Origin: Planctomycetota bacterium | GTDB taxonomy: Bacteria > Planctomycetota > Planctomycetia > Gemmatales > Gemmataceae | Assembly (NCBI GenBank): GCA_021781415.1 | Contig: JAJXWW010000212.1 | Span: forward strand, 1-64,000 | DNA length: 64,000 bases | Reading direction: 5' to 3' | Shown: one piece after another, positions 18,782-28,755 of the stretch | Numbering within the stretch: the stretch's first letter is position 1 | Layout: each line of letters opens with the position of its first letter | Notes under the pieces: model-generated | Database searches by the model: none | Told to the model about the DNA's origin: nothing | The model's input: only the letters and a program-made list of their open reading frames with translations | Program-made: the position numbers and the translations under genes

Positions 18782-19470
18782 GGATGGTGGTCGTCCCATT
18801 CTTTCAGAACCAGAAGGCCATTTGCCGCGCCTCGCGCACCATCGACCGGACGATCCTTCTCGTCCTCTAAACAAGCTCCAGCCGTTTCTTCGGGACGAAT
18901 TCGCGGGTGTTTGCCGATCTGGAGGGCGATTTTGAGAGATTGAGCGTGGTCTTGCGGTCTGCCGGAGTGCATCATTTTGTAAACCAGAGTAGTCTGCTCC
19001 TGAATATCCTTTGGTAGACCGACCGGCCAAGTCCCAATTCTTACCAGTGGGACGTTGTACGAGTGAAAAACCGAGACTACGAACGATGAGCAGTTCAATC
19101 CGACGTCGGGGTCGGTGGATACCCATCTGCCGCTTTGGTCGAAGAGCGCGGGATTGGCTGCGAGCAGGTTGTATGGCGGCTGCCTTTGAGAAGCCGATGC
19201 ACTGACGTGAGCGCAGTAGTCCGCAAAGGATTCCTCGATAATTGGATCTTCAAAATGCGGAACGGCGCAATAGTAGTCCCAAGCCGGATTGTAGGCTTGG
19301 TCGCGAAATACTTCATGCCAGGCCATATCGGCCATGCGTAGTTCGCCGGCCGCGGCTCGATAGATTATCCCCGTGTGTCGGCTCGTATCAGGCAGATTTC
19401 GGCGAATGGCCACTCCGACCCAAGGAACATCGGCATCCGTAACAGCGCGTTTTAGGCGGGAGATGTCCAT
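18778..19470 (-). CDS. Protein with possible permuted papain/NlpC-like fold; third gene of an unknown cassette
   Basis: The 230-residue protein matches no family I can name. Two motifs stand out: RHTGIIYR with His32, and GLNCSSFVVSVF with Cys127 preceded by Asn. A histidine strand before an 'N-C-S-x-[FL]' helix is the order seen in circularly permuted NlpC/P60 (papain-like) hydrolases, so a cysteine amidase/peptidase role is possible, but this is inference. There is no signal peptide. It lies 6 bp after the previous gene and is the last of three co-directional genes (20726 to 18778). The DNA looks less GC-rich than the flanks. Its stop codon is provided by a family A repeat border. Confidence 0.6.
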   Translation of the reverse strand: MDISRLKRAVTDADVPWVGVAIRRNLPDTSRHTGIIYRAAAGELRMADMAWHEVFRDQAYNPAWDYYCAVPHFEDPIIEESFADYCAHVSASASQRQPPYNLLAANPALFDQSGRWVSTDPDVGLNCSSFVVSVFHSYNVPLVRIGTWPVGLPKDIQEQTTLVYKMMHSGRPQDHAQSLKIALQIGKHPRIRPEETAGACLEDEKDRPVDGARGAANGLLVLKEWDDHHP

Positions 19471-19476
19471 GCGCTA

Positions 19477-20052
19477 TCACCGGAATCGTCGTAGAATGCG
19501 TTCGGCCCGGATTCGACCGAGTTCCCGACTTAAGGCCGACTCCGCGCGAGAATAGAAATCCTCGCGCGTCCTGCCCAATTTTTCCTTGGCTCCGAGCGTA
19601 ATTCCGAGAAAAGCCACCAGGAGAGTGGGATATATACTGAGGCGTTCGACGTCGATTTGGCTCAACAGACGGCCACAAACATCAAATCGACTTTCGAGCA
19701 ACAGGCCATCTGTGTATTCCATTATCCTCGACGCGGCTTGGCGAACTCGGTTCGACTCTGCCAGCGCATGGATTTCTCTCAGAACTGAAATGCTTTTCGC
19801 ATCTTCTCGGTCTTCTTTCCACGGTTCCAAGCAGTGGCCGAAGGAACTCGTTAGCGAGGAAGCGGCTTCGGTCCAATCGACTTTTGACGGACTAACATTT
19901 ACTTCGGCGAAAACGCTCGTTCCACTTTTCCTCTGTAGCTCACGGATCCTCGGGGCAGCCGAGCAACGCAAACGATGTTCGCACAGCTCCGTAGGATCGA
20001 ACGATCGCGTGCAGTTTCGATCCACCGGCATTACGGACGTTTCTCGGTTCAT
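19477..20052 (-). CDS. Hypothetical helical protein, second gene of the unknown cassette
   Basis: The 191-residue protein is not recognised. ATG 20052 overlaps the upstream stop as ATGA, the usual sign of translational coupling, which I prefer to the GTG at 20061. The N-terminal third is Cys/Arg-rich (Cys near residues 14, 24 and 29); the rest looks helical ('SVLREIHALAESNRVRQAAS', 'ILRRFR'). There is no signal peptide or membrane helix, so it is probably cytoplasmic and may act with its neighbours. Confidence 0.55.
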   Translation of the reverse strand: MNRETSVMPVDRNCTRSFDPTELCEHRLRCSAAPRIRELQRKSGTSVFAEVNVSPSKVDWTEAASSLTSSFGHCLEPWKEDREDAKSISVLREIHALAESNRVRQAASRIMEYTDGLLLESRFDVCGRLLSQIDVERLSIYPTLLVAFLGITLGAKEKLGRTREDFYSRAESALSRELGRIRAERILRRFR

Positions 20053-20726
20053 AATCCGCACCCCGCGTTGATGTCTTCGATGATCCGCGAAGCCTCGGCG
20101 CGCGCTTGGTCCCAGAGATCGAGCAGTTCCCGAATCGGATCGAGCCGATTTTCCTCCACCAATTCTTTATGAAAGTTGAAGTTAAATAATACACCTCTGG
20201 GATCTACTTCGCTGCTTCCCTCGACGAGCAACGGTTTAGCATCTACTCGAAGTCGAGTTCCCAAGTAATCCTTGCTGGCATAGGCTCCAAAACACGCGTT
20301 CGGGGTGTCGAACTCACGAAAGAACGGATTGCCCTCGGCAAAGAATAGTTTTCTTGAAATCACACTATTCGGATACTTATTCGCGTGAATTAACCAATTG
20401 AAATTCAGACCGGCAGCGGAGTAAGGTATCCGCGTAACCTGGAGTAGCGACTCAAGCATTACCCGCTTAACCGTTCCACCTTCTTCTTGGTGGGGGGCAA
20501 ACATCAACTGAATTCTCTCCGGCACCACAAGGAGATTGAATTGGGTCGTCGCCTGATTGAACAAAAATGGAGCGTGGACCGCCGCTCCTGGATCGACGAA
20601 GTCGTTCGGGTCAACGTGAAGCTGCTGGATCATCCAGATTTGCGAGAACTTGGCGGGGTCAAACTGCCGCTCCGGAGGCGGAGGTGCTAAAACGACGGCG
20701 TTCGATCCCTTGAAGTCTATCGCCAT
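20049..20726 (-). CDS. Hypothetical protein, first gene of the unknown cassette
   Basis: The 225-residue protein (MAIDFKGSNAVVLAPPPPER...) is not recognised. GGGAGGAGAAAG directly before ATG 20726 is a strong ribosome-binding site and decides the start. The sequence is a mixed alpha/beta protein with 'FNLLVVPERIQLMFAP' and 'GLNFNWLIHANKYPNS' segments, the latter resembling strands of a TIGR04255-like or immunity-type fold, though this is only an impression. There is no signal peptide. It heads an apparent three-gene operon with 4-base overlap to the next gene. Confidence 0.6.
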   Translation of the reverse strand: MAIDFKGSNAVVLAPPPPERQFDPAKFSQIWMIQQLHVDPNDFVDPGAAVHAPFLFNQATTQFNLLVVPERIQLMFAPHQEEGGTVKRVMLESLLQVTRIPYSAAGLNFNWLIHANKYPNSVISRKLFFAEGNPFFREFDTPNACFGAYASKDYLGTRLRVDAKPLLVEGSSEVDPRGVLFNFNFHKELVEENRLDPIRELLDLWDQARAEASRIIEDINAGCGL

Positions 20727-20917
20727 GGCTCTTTCTCCTCCCGTCGTCGGAACCACGATCCCCCTCTATCGGTCGGCGACCTTGCCGCGGCAAAGGTAAG
20801 CCAATAACTGCTACCCGATCACTCGCATTATACCCGGCTCCCTCAAGGATGCGAGCGAAGGTAGATATTTGGAACATCGCTGGGCCAACTCCCACCGCGC
20901 GCCATTTTTGCCATCGC

Positions 20918-22123
20918 TTATCGTTGCAACACGTCGGGACGGACGAATTCGGCACCTTGGATGCGGATGCGCTTGAGCGGCCAAACTTCGGTCGGCGTGA
21001 CGAGCTGCGCTCCCTCGTCGGTGACGAGGAAGGTGTCGCAGCTGAGGGCCGATCCGGCGCTGGCGATCCACGTGACCGACCAGCCCGCTTGAAACAACTC
21101 CTCGGTCTGGGGCATAAGAGACATTTCGACGGGTAAATATCCTGTAATATATCCTTGCGGCGATTGCTGCCATTCGTGGTCGCAACCGCTGATGAGATAG
21201 ATGCGTCGTCCGGCCAAGAGAATCTCGCGCGGCACGGCGTCCGGCCAAGTGGCGGCGACGTAGCCGGCGCTGACGCGGCAGACGGCGTTGTGATCTTGTC
21301 GATACTCCGGCCCCAATTCGCCGAACGACACCGAGCGGCTGGCGGTAACGTACACGCCGTATTTGCGGGCCGTCACGGTCAACACGGCGTAATGCTCCAA
21401 CGTCGCCGAGGTGTAGCCGAACCGGCGATACAGGCGCGATCTTCCATCGACGGCGACGCCGACGTGCGACGGCACGATGCCACGATGGATCAGACGATGG
21501 CTCAAATGACCGGCGATCTCGCGTTCGGTCTCGCCGCGCGACAGGGTGCGGCAGGTCGCCTCCAGCGCGTGGGCCACGGTCTGGCCGAGCGCGAGTTGGC
21601 AGGCTTGTTCGTAGGGGGTCAGGCGGCGGCGCAGGCGGCGCATGGCATCGGACACGCAGACGACGCCGGGCACGTTGCGATCGCAGGCCACCTTGCGATT
21701 TTGACACAAATCGGAGAGGAATTGATCGCGTCCCCAATGCCACGGCCATTCCTTGAGTTGAAAGCCCAAGCCATCGACTTCCTCGTCGAACAGCCGTTGC
21801 GAATCGCTGTTACCGCACACGATCCAACGGTGTTCGCCATTGCTGTAGGCGGCCGGTTCGGCGTTGGGATCGCCCAGACCGCGCGACATGCCGCCGCTGG
21901 TCAGCCAAGAAAAATTGGCCGGATCGAGGAGCAGCAGTCCCTCGCAGCCCGATTCTTGCAACAATTCCACCACCCGCGCCATTTTGGCGTCGATGTCGGC
22001 GCGGCGATCCGATACGGCGTCCACGGACGTGGTCCCGTCGATAAGCGTGGTAGGTTGCACCAAAGTTTCCGCAATCACATCCGGACCCTCGAAGCCTGGA
22101 ACTCGATCGCTCCGCCGCGTCAA
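20918..22123 (-). CDS. M24 (creatinase/aminopeptidase P)-like protein lacking metal ligands
   Basis: The 401-residue protein has the two-domain layout of M24B proteins: an N-terminal creatinase-like domain ('MARVVELLQESGCEGLLLLDPANFSWLTSGG', ~45-80) and a C-terminal 'pita-bread' domain ('GQTVAHALEATCRTLSRGETEREIAGHLSHRLIHRGI', ~190-225). In active M24 enzymes the strand after 'YAVLTVTA' carries Asp ligands (DxG...D); here it reads RKYGVYVTASRSV, and I cannot find the His-Glu-Glu set either. The protein is therefore probably not a metallopeptidase and may bind a ligand or act as an amidinohydrolase-like pseudo-enzyme. It stands alone, upstream of the unknown cassette on the same strand. Confidence 0.72.
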   Translation of the reverse strand: MTRRSDRVPGFEGPDVIAETLVQPTTLIDGTTSVDAVSDRRADIDAKMARVVELLQESGCEGLLLLDPANFSWLTSGGMSRGLGDPNAEPAAYSNGEHRWIVCGNSDSQRLFDEEVDGLGFQLKEWPWHWGRDQFLSDLCQNRKVACDRNVPGVVCVSDAMRRLRRRLTPYEQACQLALGQTVAHALEATCRTLSRGETEREIAGHLSHRLIHRGIVPSHVGVAVDGRSRLYRRFGYTSATLEHYAVLTVTARKYGVYVTASRSVSFGELGPEYRQDHNAVCRVSAGYVAATWPDAVPREILLAGRRIYLISGCDHEWQQSPQGYITGYLPVEMSLMPQTEELFQAGWSVTWIASAGSALSCDTFLVTDEGAQLVTPTEVWPLKRIRIQGAEFVRPDVLQR

Positions 22124-22332
22124 CGATGCGTGGAGCCATCTTCGATCTGGACTCCATTGTCCCCCGCGTCGCTCCGCCGAGGCGAACGACGATGTCCTTC
22201 CTGAGACCCGACCGAACGGCTTGGAAAGCCCTCACCTTTAGGATACCACGCGGTCGGAGCGAATCGGAATCGCTTTTCGGTCGCCGGAGCGTCCGCTACG
22301 TCGATCAGAGTCGTTACAATCGCTACTCTCGC

Positions 22333-22485
22333 TTAGAGACGATCCGCAAAGCTCCCCTCGCCCCTGTACTCAGGGGAGAGGGGTCGGGGGTGAGGGGCCA
22401 GAATACTCGGAAAAAATCACCCCCTCACCCCAACCCCTCTCCCCCTGAGTACAGGGGGAGAGGGGCTTATCGGACGGCCTCTTAG
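22333..22485. repeat. Family A element, full-length copy flanked by TTAG
   Basis: About 150 bp with outer arms (CCCCTGTACTCAGGGGAGAGGGG left, CCCCTCTCCCCCTGAGTACAGGGGGAGAGGGG-like right) and inner arms (TCGGGGGTGAGGGGCC / TCACCCCCTCACCCCAACCCC). TTAG occurs at 22333 and 22482; the right TTAG is the stop codon of the gamma-carbonic-anhydrase gene. Confidence 0.85.
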
Positions 22486-22985
22486 CGCTCCCAGGGTGGG
22501 GGGAACGCGCCGTGCGCGTAGCGCTGCGCCAATTCGAGATAGTGCGCGGAAATCGCCTGAACGCGGCGCAGGTCGTCGTCGGTGACTTCTCGTACAACGC
22601 GGCCCGGCACGCCCATGACCAGAGAGCGAGGCGGAATGCGCCGGTTCTCGGTCACCAGCGTTCCCGCCGCGACGACGCACTCCGCGCCGATCTCGGATTT
22701 GGACAGAAGAATCGCTCCCATGCCGACCAGCGAATCGCGTCCGATGGCGCGTCCGTGCAACAGGGCGCGATGGCCGACGACCACGCCTTCTTCAATCGTC
22801 ATGGGTTCGTCGTAGTCGGTGTGGACGATGCAGCCGTCTTGCAGGTTGACGCGCGGCCCCAACTCGATCCGCGCCAAGTCGCCGCGCAGGATCGAGCCGA
22901 ACCAGATGTTGACGCCCGCCGCCAGCACGACATCGCCGGTGACGACGGCGTCGTGTGCCACATAGAAATCCCGAATGGCCCGCAT
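22482..22985 (-). CDS. Gamma-carbonic anhydrase family protein (YrdA/PaaY-like)
   Basis: The 167-residue protein folds as a left-handed beta-helix of hexapeptide repeats with a C-terminal helix. The three metal-binding histidines of the gamma class are visible: H55 in CIVHTD, H72 and H77 in GHRALLHG. Members hydrate CO2 or have related metal-dependent activities; many YrdA-type proteins show weak or no CO2 hydration, so the actual reaction is uncertain. Length and the 'GSILRGDLARIELG' and 'VMGVPGRVVREV' segments are typical. The stop codon coincides with the border of a family A element. Confidence 0.88.
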   Translation of the reverse strand: MRAIRDFYVAHDAVVTGDVVLAAGVNIWFGSILRGDLARIELGPRVNLQDGCIVHTDYDEPMTIEEGVVVGHRALLHGRAIGRDSLVGMGAILLSKSEIGAECVVAAGTLVTENRRIPPRSLVMGVPGRVVREVTDDDLRRVQAISAHYLELAQRYAHGAFPPPWER

Positions 22986-23087
22986 CGCCGTTCATCCCCC
23001 TGCCGTTCGCCGAGTCGAGGAGAAGGTTCGAGTCACGAGAGGAGCGAGCGCATTATTGTATGGCCGAATTGTCGAATTGTCGCCCGG

Positions 23088-23540
23088 TCACGGCGGCGTG
23101 GGCAGTGTGGGAGTGGACGGCATGGGAGGAGTTGGCACGTTGGCGACTTTTGGCTTTTGATTGGGATGCGGTCGGCCTTTGCCGGTGGGCTGCTTTTGCA
23201 TCAGGGTGGACGGAACGGTTACGGGCAGCGTCAGGGTGTCGGCGACGGCGGAGACGGGCAGATCGACGGCCAGCATGGCGATGCCGCAGCCGGCGCAGAA
23301 CGTCTTGACGGCGAAGTCGCGGGCGGGATCGGGTGGCTTGGGCAGCTTCGAGAACGAGGGCGCGTTTCCGGAGAAGGCTTCGTTGAGATGATCCATGCCA
23401 TTGCGCGCATCGAGCCGAACGCCGCCATAGATGGCGCGCGGCGACTTGCCTTCGGGGTTGGCGCAATTGACCAGCGTGCCACAACCACTCAGCGCGGTCG
23501 CCAACACGGCTGCCAGACAAGCCGCGGCCTTGGAGCGCAT
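23088..23540 (-). CDS. YceK/YidQ-like lipoprotein
   Basis: The 150-residue protein has a signal peptide with lipobox LSGC (Cys ~20) and starts at ATG 23540 behind GGAGGGATATTTC. 'AIYGGVRLDARNG' and 'AVDLPVSAVADTLTLPVTVP' are the hallmark segments of YceK/YidQ lipoproteins, which are small outer-membrane proteins of unknown function. The C-terminal ~35 residues are Pro/Thr/Lys-rich. No partner gene. Confidence 0.8.
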   Translation of the reverse strand: MRSKAAACLAAVLATALSGCGTLVNCANPEGKSPRAIYGGVRLDARNGMDHLNEAFSGNAPSFSKLPKPPDPARDFAVKTFCAGCGIAMLAVDLPVSAVADTLTLPVTVPSTLMQKQPTGKGRPHPNQKPKVANVPTPPMPSTPTLPTPP

Positions 23541-23624
23541 GAAATATCCCTCCGTGAGGCGCTCCCTATGACATAGCCGCACGCTCGGGTCAAGCCCGAT
23601 CCGTGGGGCAACTCGGAAACCCGT

Positions 23625-23697
23625 TCCACGGAGCGAGAGGCGGAATCTCTCTCGCGCTCCGCCGCGCTGGCGCTCCGCGTCGCGGCTTCCCGGCTGG
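23625..23697. repeat. Family D palindrome
   Basis: CCACGGAGCGAGAGGCGGAATC is followed by CTCTCGCGCTCCGCCGCGCTGG and GCTCCGCGTCGCGGCT, the family D pattern. It lies in the 397-bp gap 23541-23937 ahead of amtB. Confidence 0.65.
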
Positions 23698-23771
23698 TCT
23701 GCCGCGCTGTCATGCACATAATGCCGACACACTAGGCACGGTTCGATGGTTCCTCTCTCAAGGCATGGGAT

Positions 23772-23808
23772 GTAACATAATCTAACTTCTTATCTAACTT
23801 TATGTTAC
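23772..23808. promoter_or_regulatory. AT-rich palindromic operator candidate upstream of amtB
   Basis: GTAACATAA and TTATGTTAC are perfect 9-bp inverted repeats separated by 19 bp. The spacer contains the direct repeat TCTAACTTCTTATCTAACT. In this GC-rich window the site is conspicuous. It sits ~25 bp upstream of the sigma-54 element, where an activator such as NtrC or another nitrogen regulator could bind. Confidence 0.6.
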
Positions 23809-23833
23809 GAATTGTGACGAATCGAGCGTGCGG

Positions 23834-23849
23834 TGGCATACCAATTGCT
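23834..23849 (+). promoter_or_regulatory. Sigma-54 (-24/-12) promoter of amtB
   Basis: TGGCATACCAATTGCT has the GG-N10-GC spacing and matches the TGGCAC-N5-TTGC consensus at all but one position. It lies 89 bp before the amtB start. Sigma-54 control of ammonium transport genes is well known. Confidence 0.7.
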
Positions 23850-23937
23850 ATGGGGTTGCTATTCGCCGACGTTCCCTCTCTCTCCCGAACGTGCCGCGTT
23901 GGGGTGGCTCGTTCGGAATCGTCGTAGGAGAAACCCC

Positions 23938-25629
23938 ATGAAGCGGTCGCTGTGCGCCTCGATTGTCGGTTTGCTTTTGTTCGTCAACGGTTCGATGGTT
24001 CGTGCGGATACACCACCGCCCACCGATTCGACGCCTCCACCCTCTACCGAAATTAAAATCGACTCCGGCGACACGGCCTGGATGTTGATGTCCACCGGCC
24101 TCGTCATGCTCATGGTTCCCGGTTTGGCTCTGTTCTACGGCGGCATGGTTCGCCGTAAGAACATCCTCGGCACGATGATGCACAGCATGGTCGCCCTGGC
24201 GATTATCGGCATTCAATGGCTGTTGTTCGGCTACGCGCTGGCATTCGGCGACACCCACAATGGATGGATCGGTTGGAATCCCGACTTCCTCGGCTTGCAC
24301 AATGTGGCCTCCAAGGCCGTCTTCCCCGGCACGCACATCCCCATTTTCGTTCATTGCATGTATCAGGGGATGTTCGCCATCATCACGCCCGCCCTCATCA
24401 GCGGGGCGTTGGCCGAACGCATCAAGTTCGGGCCGTACTGCTTGTTCATCCTTCTCTGGGGTACGCTGGTCTACGCTCCCCTGGCCCATTGGGTCTGGGC
24501 GGTGAAGGCGGCTCCGACGGCCGAGAATCCCGATGCCATCGAGGCCATCGGTTGGCTGGGCAAGATGGGCGCGCTCGACTTCGCCGGAGGCACAGTGGTC
24601 CACATCGCCGCCGGCGTCTCCGGGTTGGCGGCCATCTTGTTATTGCGAAAGCGCATTGGCTACCCCGAACACTCCATGCACCCCAATAGCATGGTCATCA
24701 CTCTGTTGGGTGCGGGCTTGTTGTGGTTCGGCTGGTTCGGCTTCAATGGCGGGAGTGCCTTGGGCGCGAACGCCTTGGCGGGATCGGCGTTGACGGCCAC
24801 ACAGGTTGCCGCCGCCGCCGCCGCCCTCAGCTGGATGCTGGCCGAGTGGTTCCATAAAGGCAAACCGACGGCTCTGGGTCTCGCTTCGGGTCTCGTCGCC
24901 GGGCTGGTGGCGGTTACTCCGGCCTCCGGCTACGTCAAACCGCTGGGGGCCATGTCCATCGGTTTGATCGCCGGCGTCGTCTGCTATGCCGTCGTCTGTC
25001 TGAAACCCAGTTTCCAATACGACGATTCGCTGGATGCCTTCGGCGTGCATGGCGTGGGCGGATTCCTCGGCGCGTTGCTGACCGGACTGTTTTGCTCCAA
25101 GGCGATCAACGACGCGGGAGCCGACGCCGGTTTCGAGCAATTCAAGATTCAGCTGACCGCCGCCAGCGTGGCCGTCGCCTATGCCTTCGTTCTCACGTTG
25201 TTCTTGGTCAAGGTCATCGACATCGGCTGGGGCTTCTGCCTCGATCCGCAAGCCGAGAACGAGGGGCTCGACCGCAATCAACACGGCGAAGTCGGCTTCG
25301 ATCTGACGTTGGCCTACGAACAGGTTCCCGAAATGCCGCCCCAAGAACCGCGCGCGGCCCTCATGCCGCCCAACGGCAAGGGGCGCTTCACCGTCGTCGT
25401 CGAAGGCAGCAATCCCCACGAGTTGATGCACACCTGGTCCGACCTGTGCCAAGCCGGTCCCACCCCGACGCCAGCCGAGTTGCAGACCGTCTATCCCTTC
25501 GTTACCACGGTGAAGGGCAATCGCTTCCACTTCCGCGGCGGCGACCCCGCGACCATGAGCGCCTCGCTGACGCGCCTCTTCGAGAGCCGTCTACGAGGAC
25601 AAAAGATTCAATCGCGCGTTGAAAGTTGA
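23938..25629 (+). CDS. amtB: Ammonium transporter (Amt family) with C-terminal extension
   Basis: The 563-residue protein imports ammonium. A signal peptide (~1-23) and a Pro/Thr-rich linker precede eleven membrane helices (~40-435). The twin pore histidines are visible in GGTVVHIAAGVSGLAA and FGVHGVGGFLGALLTG; 'YQGMFAIITPALISGALAERIKF' is the Amt signature. After the usual PII-binding tail (GLDRNQHGEVGFD, ~444) there are ~90 extra residues ('GRFTVVVEGSNPHELMHTWSDLCQAG...RLFESRLRG') that look like a small soluble domain. The start at 23938 is supported by AGGAGA. A sigma-54 promoter precedes it and a PII gene follows 98 bp on. Confidence 0.95.
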   Translation: MKRSLCASIVGLLLFVNGSMVRADTPPPTDSTPPPSTEIKIDSGDTAWMLMSTGLVMLMVPGLALFYGGMVRRKNILGTMMHSMVALAIIGIQWLLFGYALAFGDTHNGWIGWNPDFLGLHNVASKAVFPGTHIPIFVHCMYQGMFAIITPALISGALAERIKFGPYCLFILLWGTLVYAPLAHWVWAVKAAPTAENPDAIEAIGWLGKMGALDFAGGTVVHIAAGVSGLAAILLLRKRIGYPEHSMHPNSMVITLLGAGLLWFGWFGFNGGSALGANALAGSALTATQVAAAAAALSWMLAEWFHKGKPTALGLASGLVAGLVAVTPASGYVKPLGAMSIGLIAGVVCYAVVCLKPSFQYDDSLDAFGVHGVGGFLGALLTGLFCSKAINDAGADAGFEQFKIQLTAASVAVAYAFVLTLFLVKVIDIGWGFCLDPQAENEGLDRNQHGEVGFDLTLAYEQVPEMPPQEPRAALMPPNGKGRFTVVVEGSNPHELMHTWSDLCQAGPTPTPAELQTVYPFVTTVKGNRFHFRGGDPATMSASLTRLFESRLRGQKIQSRVES

Positions 25630-25631
25630 TT

Positions 25632-25703
25632 CACTGGCGAACCGGCAGCGTAAGCTGCCGGGTGCTATCCCTCACCCGGCAGCTTACGCTGCCGGTTCGC
25701 CGA
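25632..25703. repeat. Family B palindromes between amtB and the PII gene
   Basis: Two facing copies (CCGGCAGCGTAAGCTGCCGG and CCGGCAGCTTACGCTGCCGG) occupy the amtB-PII gap. They could act as an mRNA-stabilising or attenuating hairpin pair. Confidence 0.85.
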
Positions 25704-25727
25704 GCTATTTCTAAGGATAATTATCGC

Positions 25728-26081
25728 ATGAAACTAATCGTCGCCATCATCCGGCCCGAACGTCTGGAGGCCGTGCAAAAGGCCCTCAACGAACACGATG
25801 TCTACCTGATGACCGTCAGCGATGTGCGCGGCTGCGGTCGGCAACGCGGCTACACCGAGGTGTACCGCGGCACGGAGTTTCAGGTGCGCTTACTTCCGAA
25901 ACTCAAAATCGAAATCGCCGTCAACGAAGCCTTCGTCGAAGCCGCCGTCGAATCCATCGTCCACGCCGCCCGCACCCCGGAGACGGGACAAGTGGGCGAC
26001 GGTAAGATCTTCGTCCTCTCGCTGGACGATTGCATCCGCATCCGCACCGGCGAACGCGGCAGCGACGCCATTGGACCGTGA
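25728..26081 (+). CDS. glnK: PII nitrogen signalling protein (GlnB/GlnK type) with Phe at position 51
   Basis: This 117-residue trimeric PII protein senses 2-oxoglutarate and ATP/ADP and typically blocks AmtB. 'MKLIVAIIRPERLEAVQKAL', the T-loop 'GRQRGYTEVYRGTEFQVRLLPK', 'KIEIAVNEAFVEAAVESIV' and 'GDGKIFVLSLDDCIRIRTGERGSDAI' are all present. The T-loop residue uridylylated in E. coli, Tyr51, is Phe here (counting from ATG 25728); Tyr46 and Tyr42 remain. Canonical uridylylation is therefore unlikely. The gene sits between amtB and glnN; 'glnK' is used because of the amtB linkage. Confidence 0.93.
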   Translation: MKLIVAIIRPERLEAVQKALNEHDVYLMTVSDVRGCGRQRGYTEVYRGTEFQVRLLPKLKIEIAVNEAFVEAAVESIVHAARTPETGQVGDGKIFVLSLDDCIRIRTGERGSDAIGP

Positions 26082-26103
26082 CGCATCGCTACCGGCCCGA
26101 AGC

Positions 26104-26150
26104 GCTACCAGCCCGAAGCGCCAGCGAGGGTCTTCGTAGCTTCGGGCTGT
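26104..26150. terminator. Family E palindrome after the PII gene
   Basis: AGCCCGAAGCGCCAGCGAGGG and CTTCGTAGCTTCGGGCT form an imperfect hairpin just after the PII stop codon, a likely terminator or attenuator before glnN. No sigma-54 element is visible in 26151-26250. Confidence 0.5.
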
Positions 26151-26250
26151 GAGACTACCCTTGTGTGGCGTTCCCACTAAGATACTGAGTTGTTTCTTGT
26201 TTTTTAGGAATCGATCCTCTCCCTCACCAAACGATTGAGTACCCAACACC

Positions 26251-28437
<2,187 letters not shown>

Positions 28438-28543
28438 GAGGCCGTTCGTCAAGTTAGACGTCATCTACTCGCCCCGCGAGGCCAGCAAGAAGGTTCTTGT
28501 CGGCCCCGCGGGTGAGCCATTTTTGTGGAGCGGAGGAATTGTT

Positions 28544-28572
28544 TTGACAACAGCGGGGTAGACAGCGAGAAT
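28544..28572 (+). promoter_or_regulatory. Candidate promoter of the split-Rad50 operon
   Basis: TTGACA is followed after 17 bp by GAGAAT, about 185 bp before the first gene. The -35 is perfect, the -10 weak. The 318-bp gap 28438-28755 holds no gene that I can see. Confidence 0.35.
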
Positions 28573-28755
28573 ATCAAACGGAGAGTGGAATAATGCCGGG
28601 TTCGGCAGCGGAAGGAAGTTGCATATTCGCTTAATTCCGTTGTGCAAGCATTCACAGGGGTAGCACAATCCGGGTGGCAAGCCAGAACACCGGAGGAGCG
28701 AAGGCAGAAACGGAACGCAGGACCGGGTTCCGAGAAAGAAACGAGTTGATTGCCC

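Noticed and set aside
22986-23087. tRNA-like GGTTCGAGTC at 23026
   Set aside because: No cloverleaf can be formed with the surrounding bases.
26151-26250. Second sigma-54 promoter in front of glnN
   Set aside because: No GG-N10-GC pair with the flanking consensus was seen.
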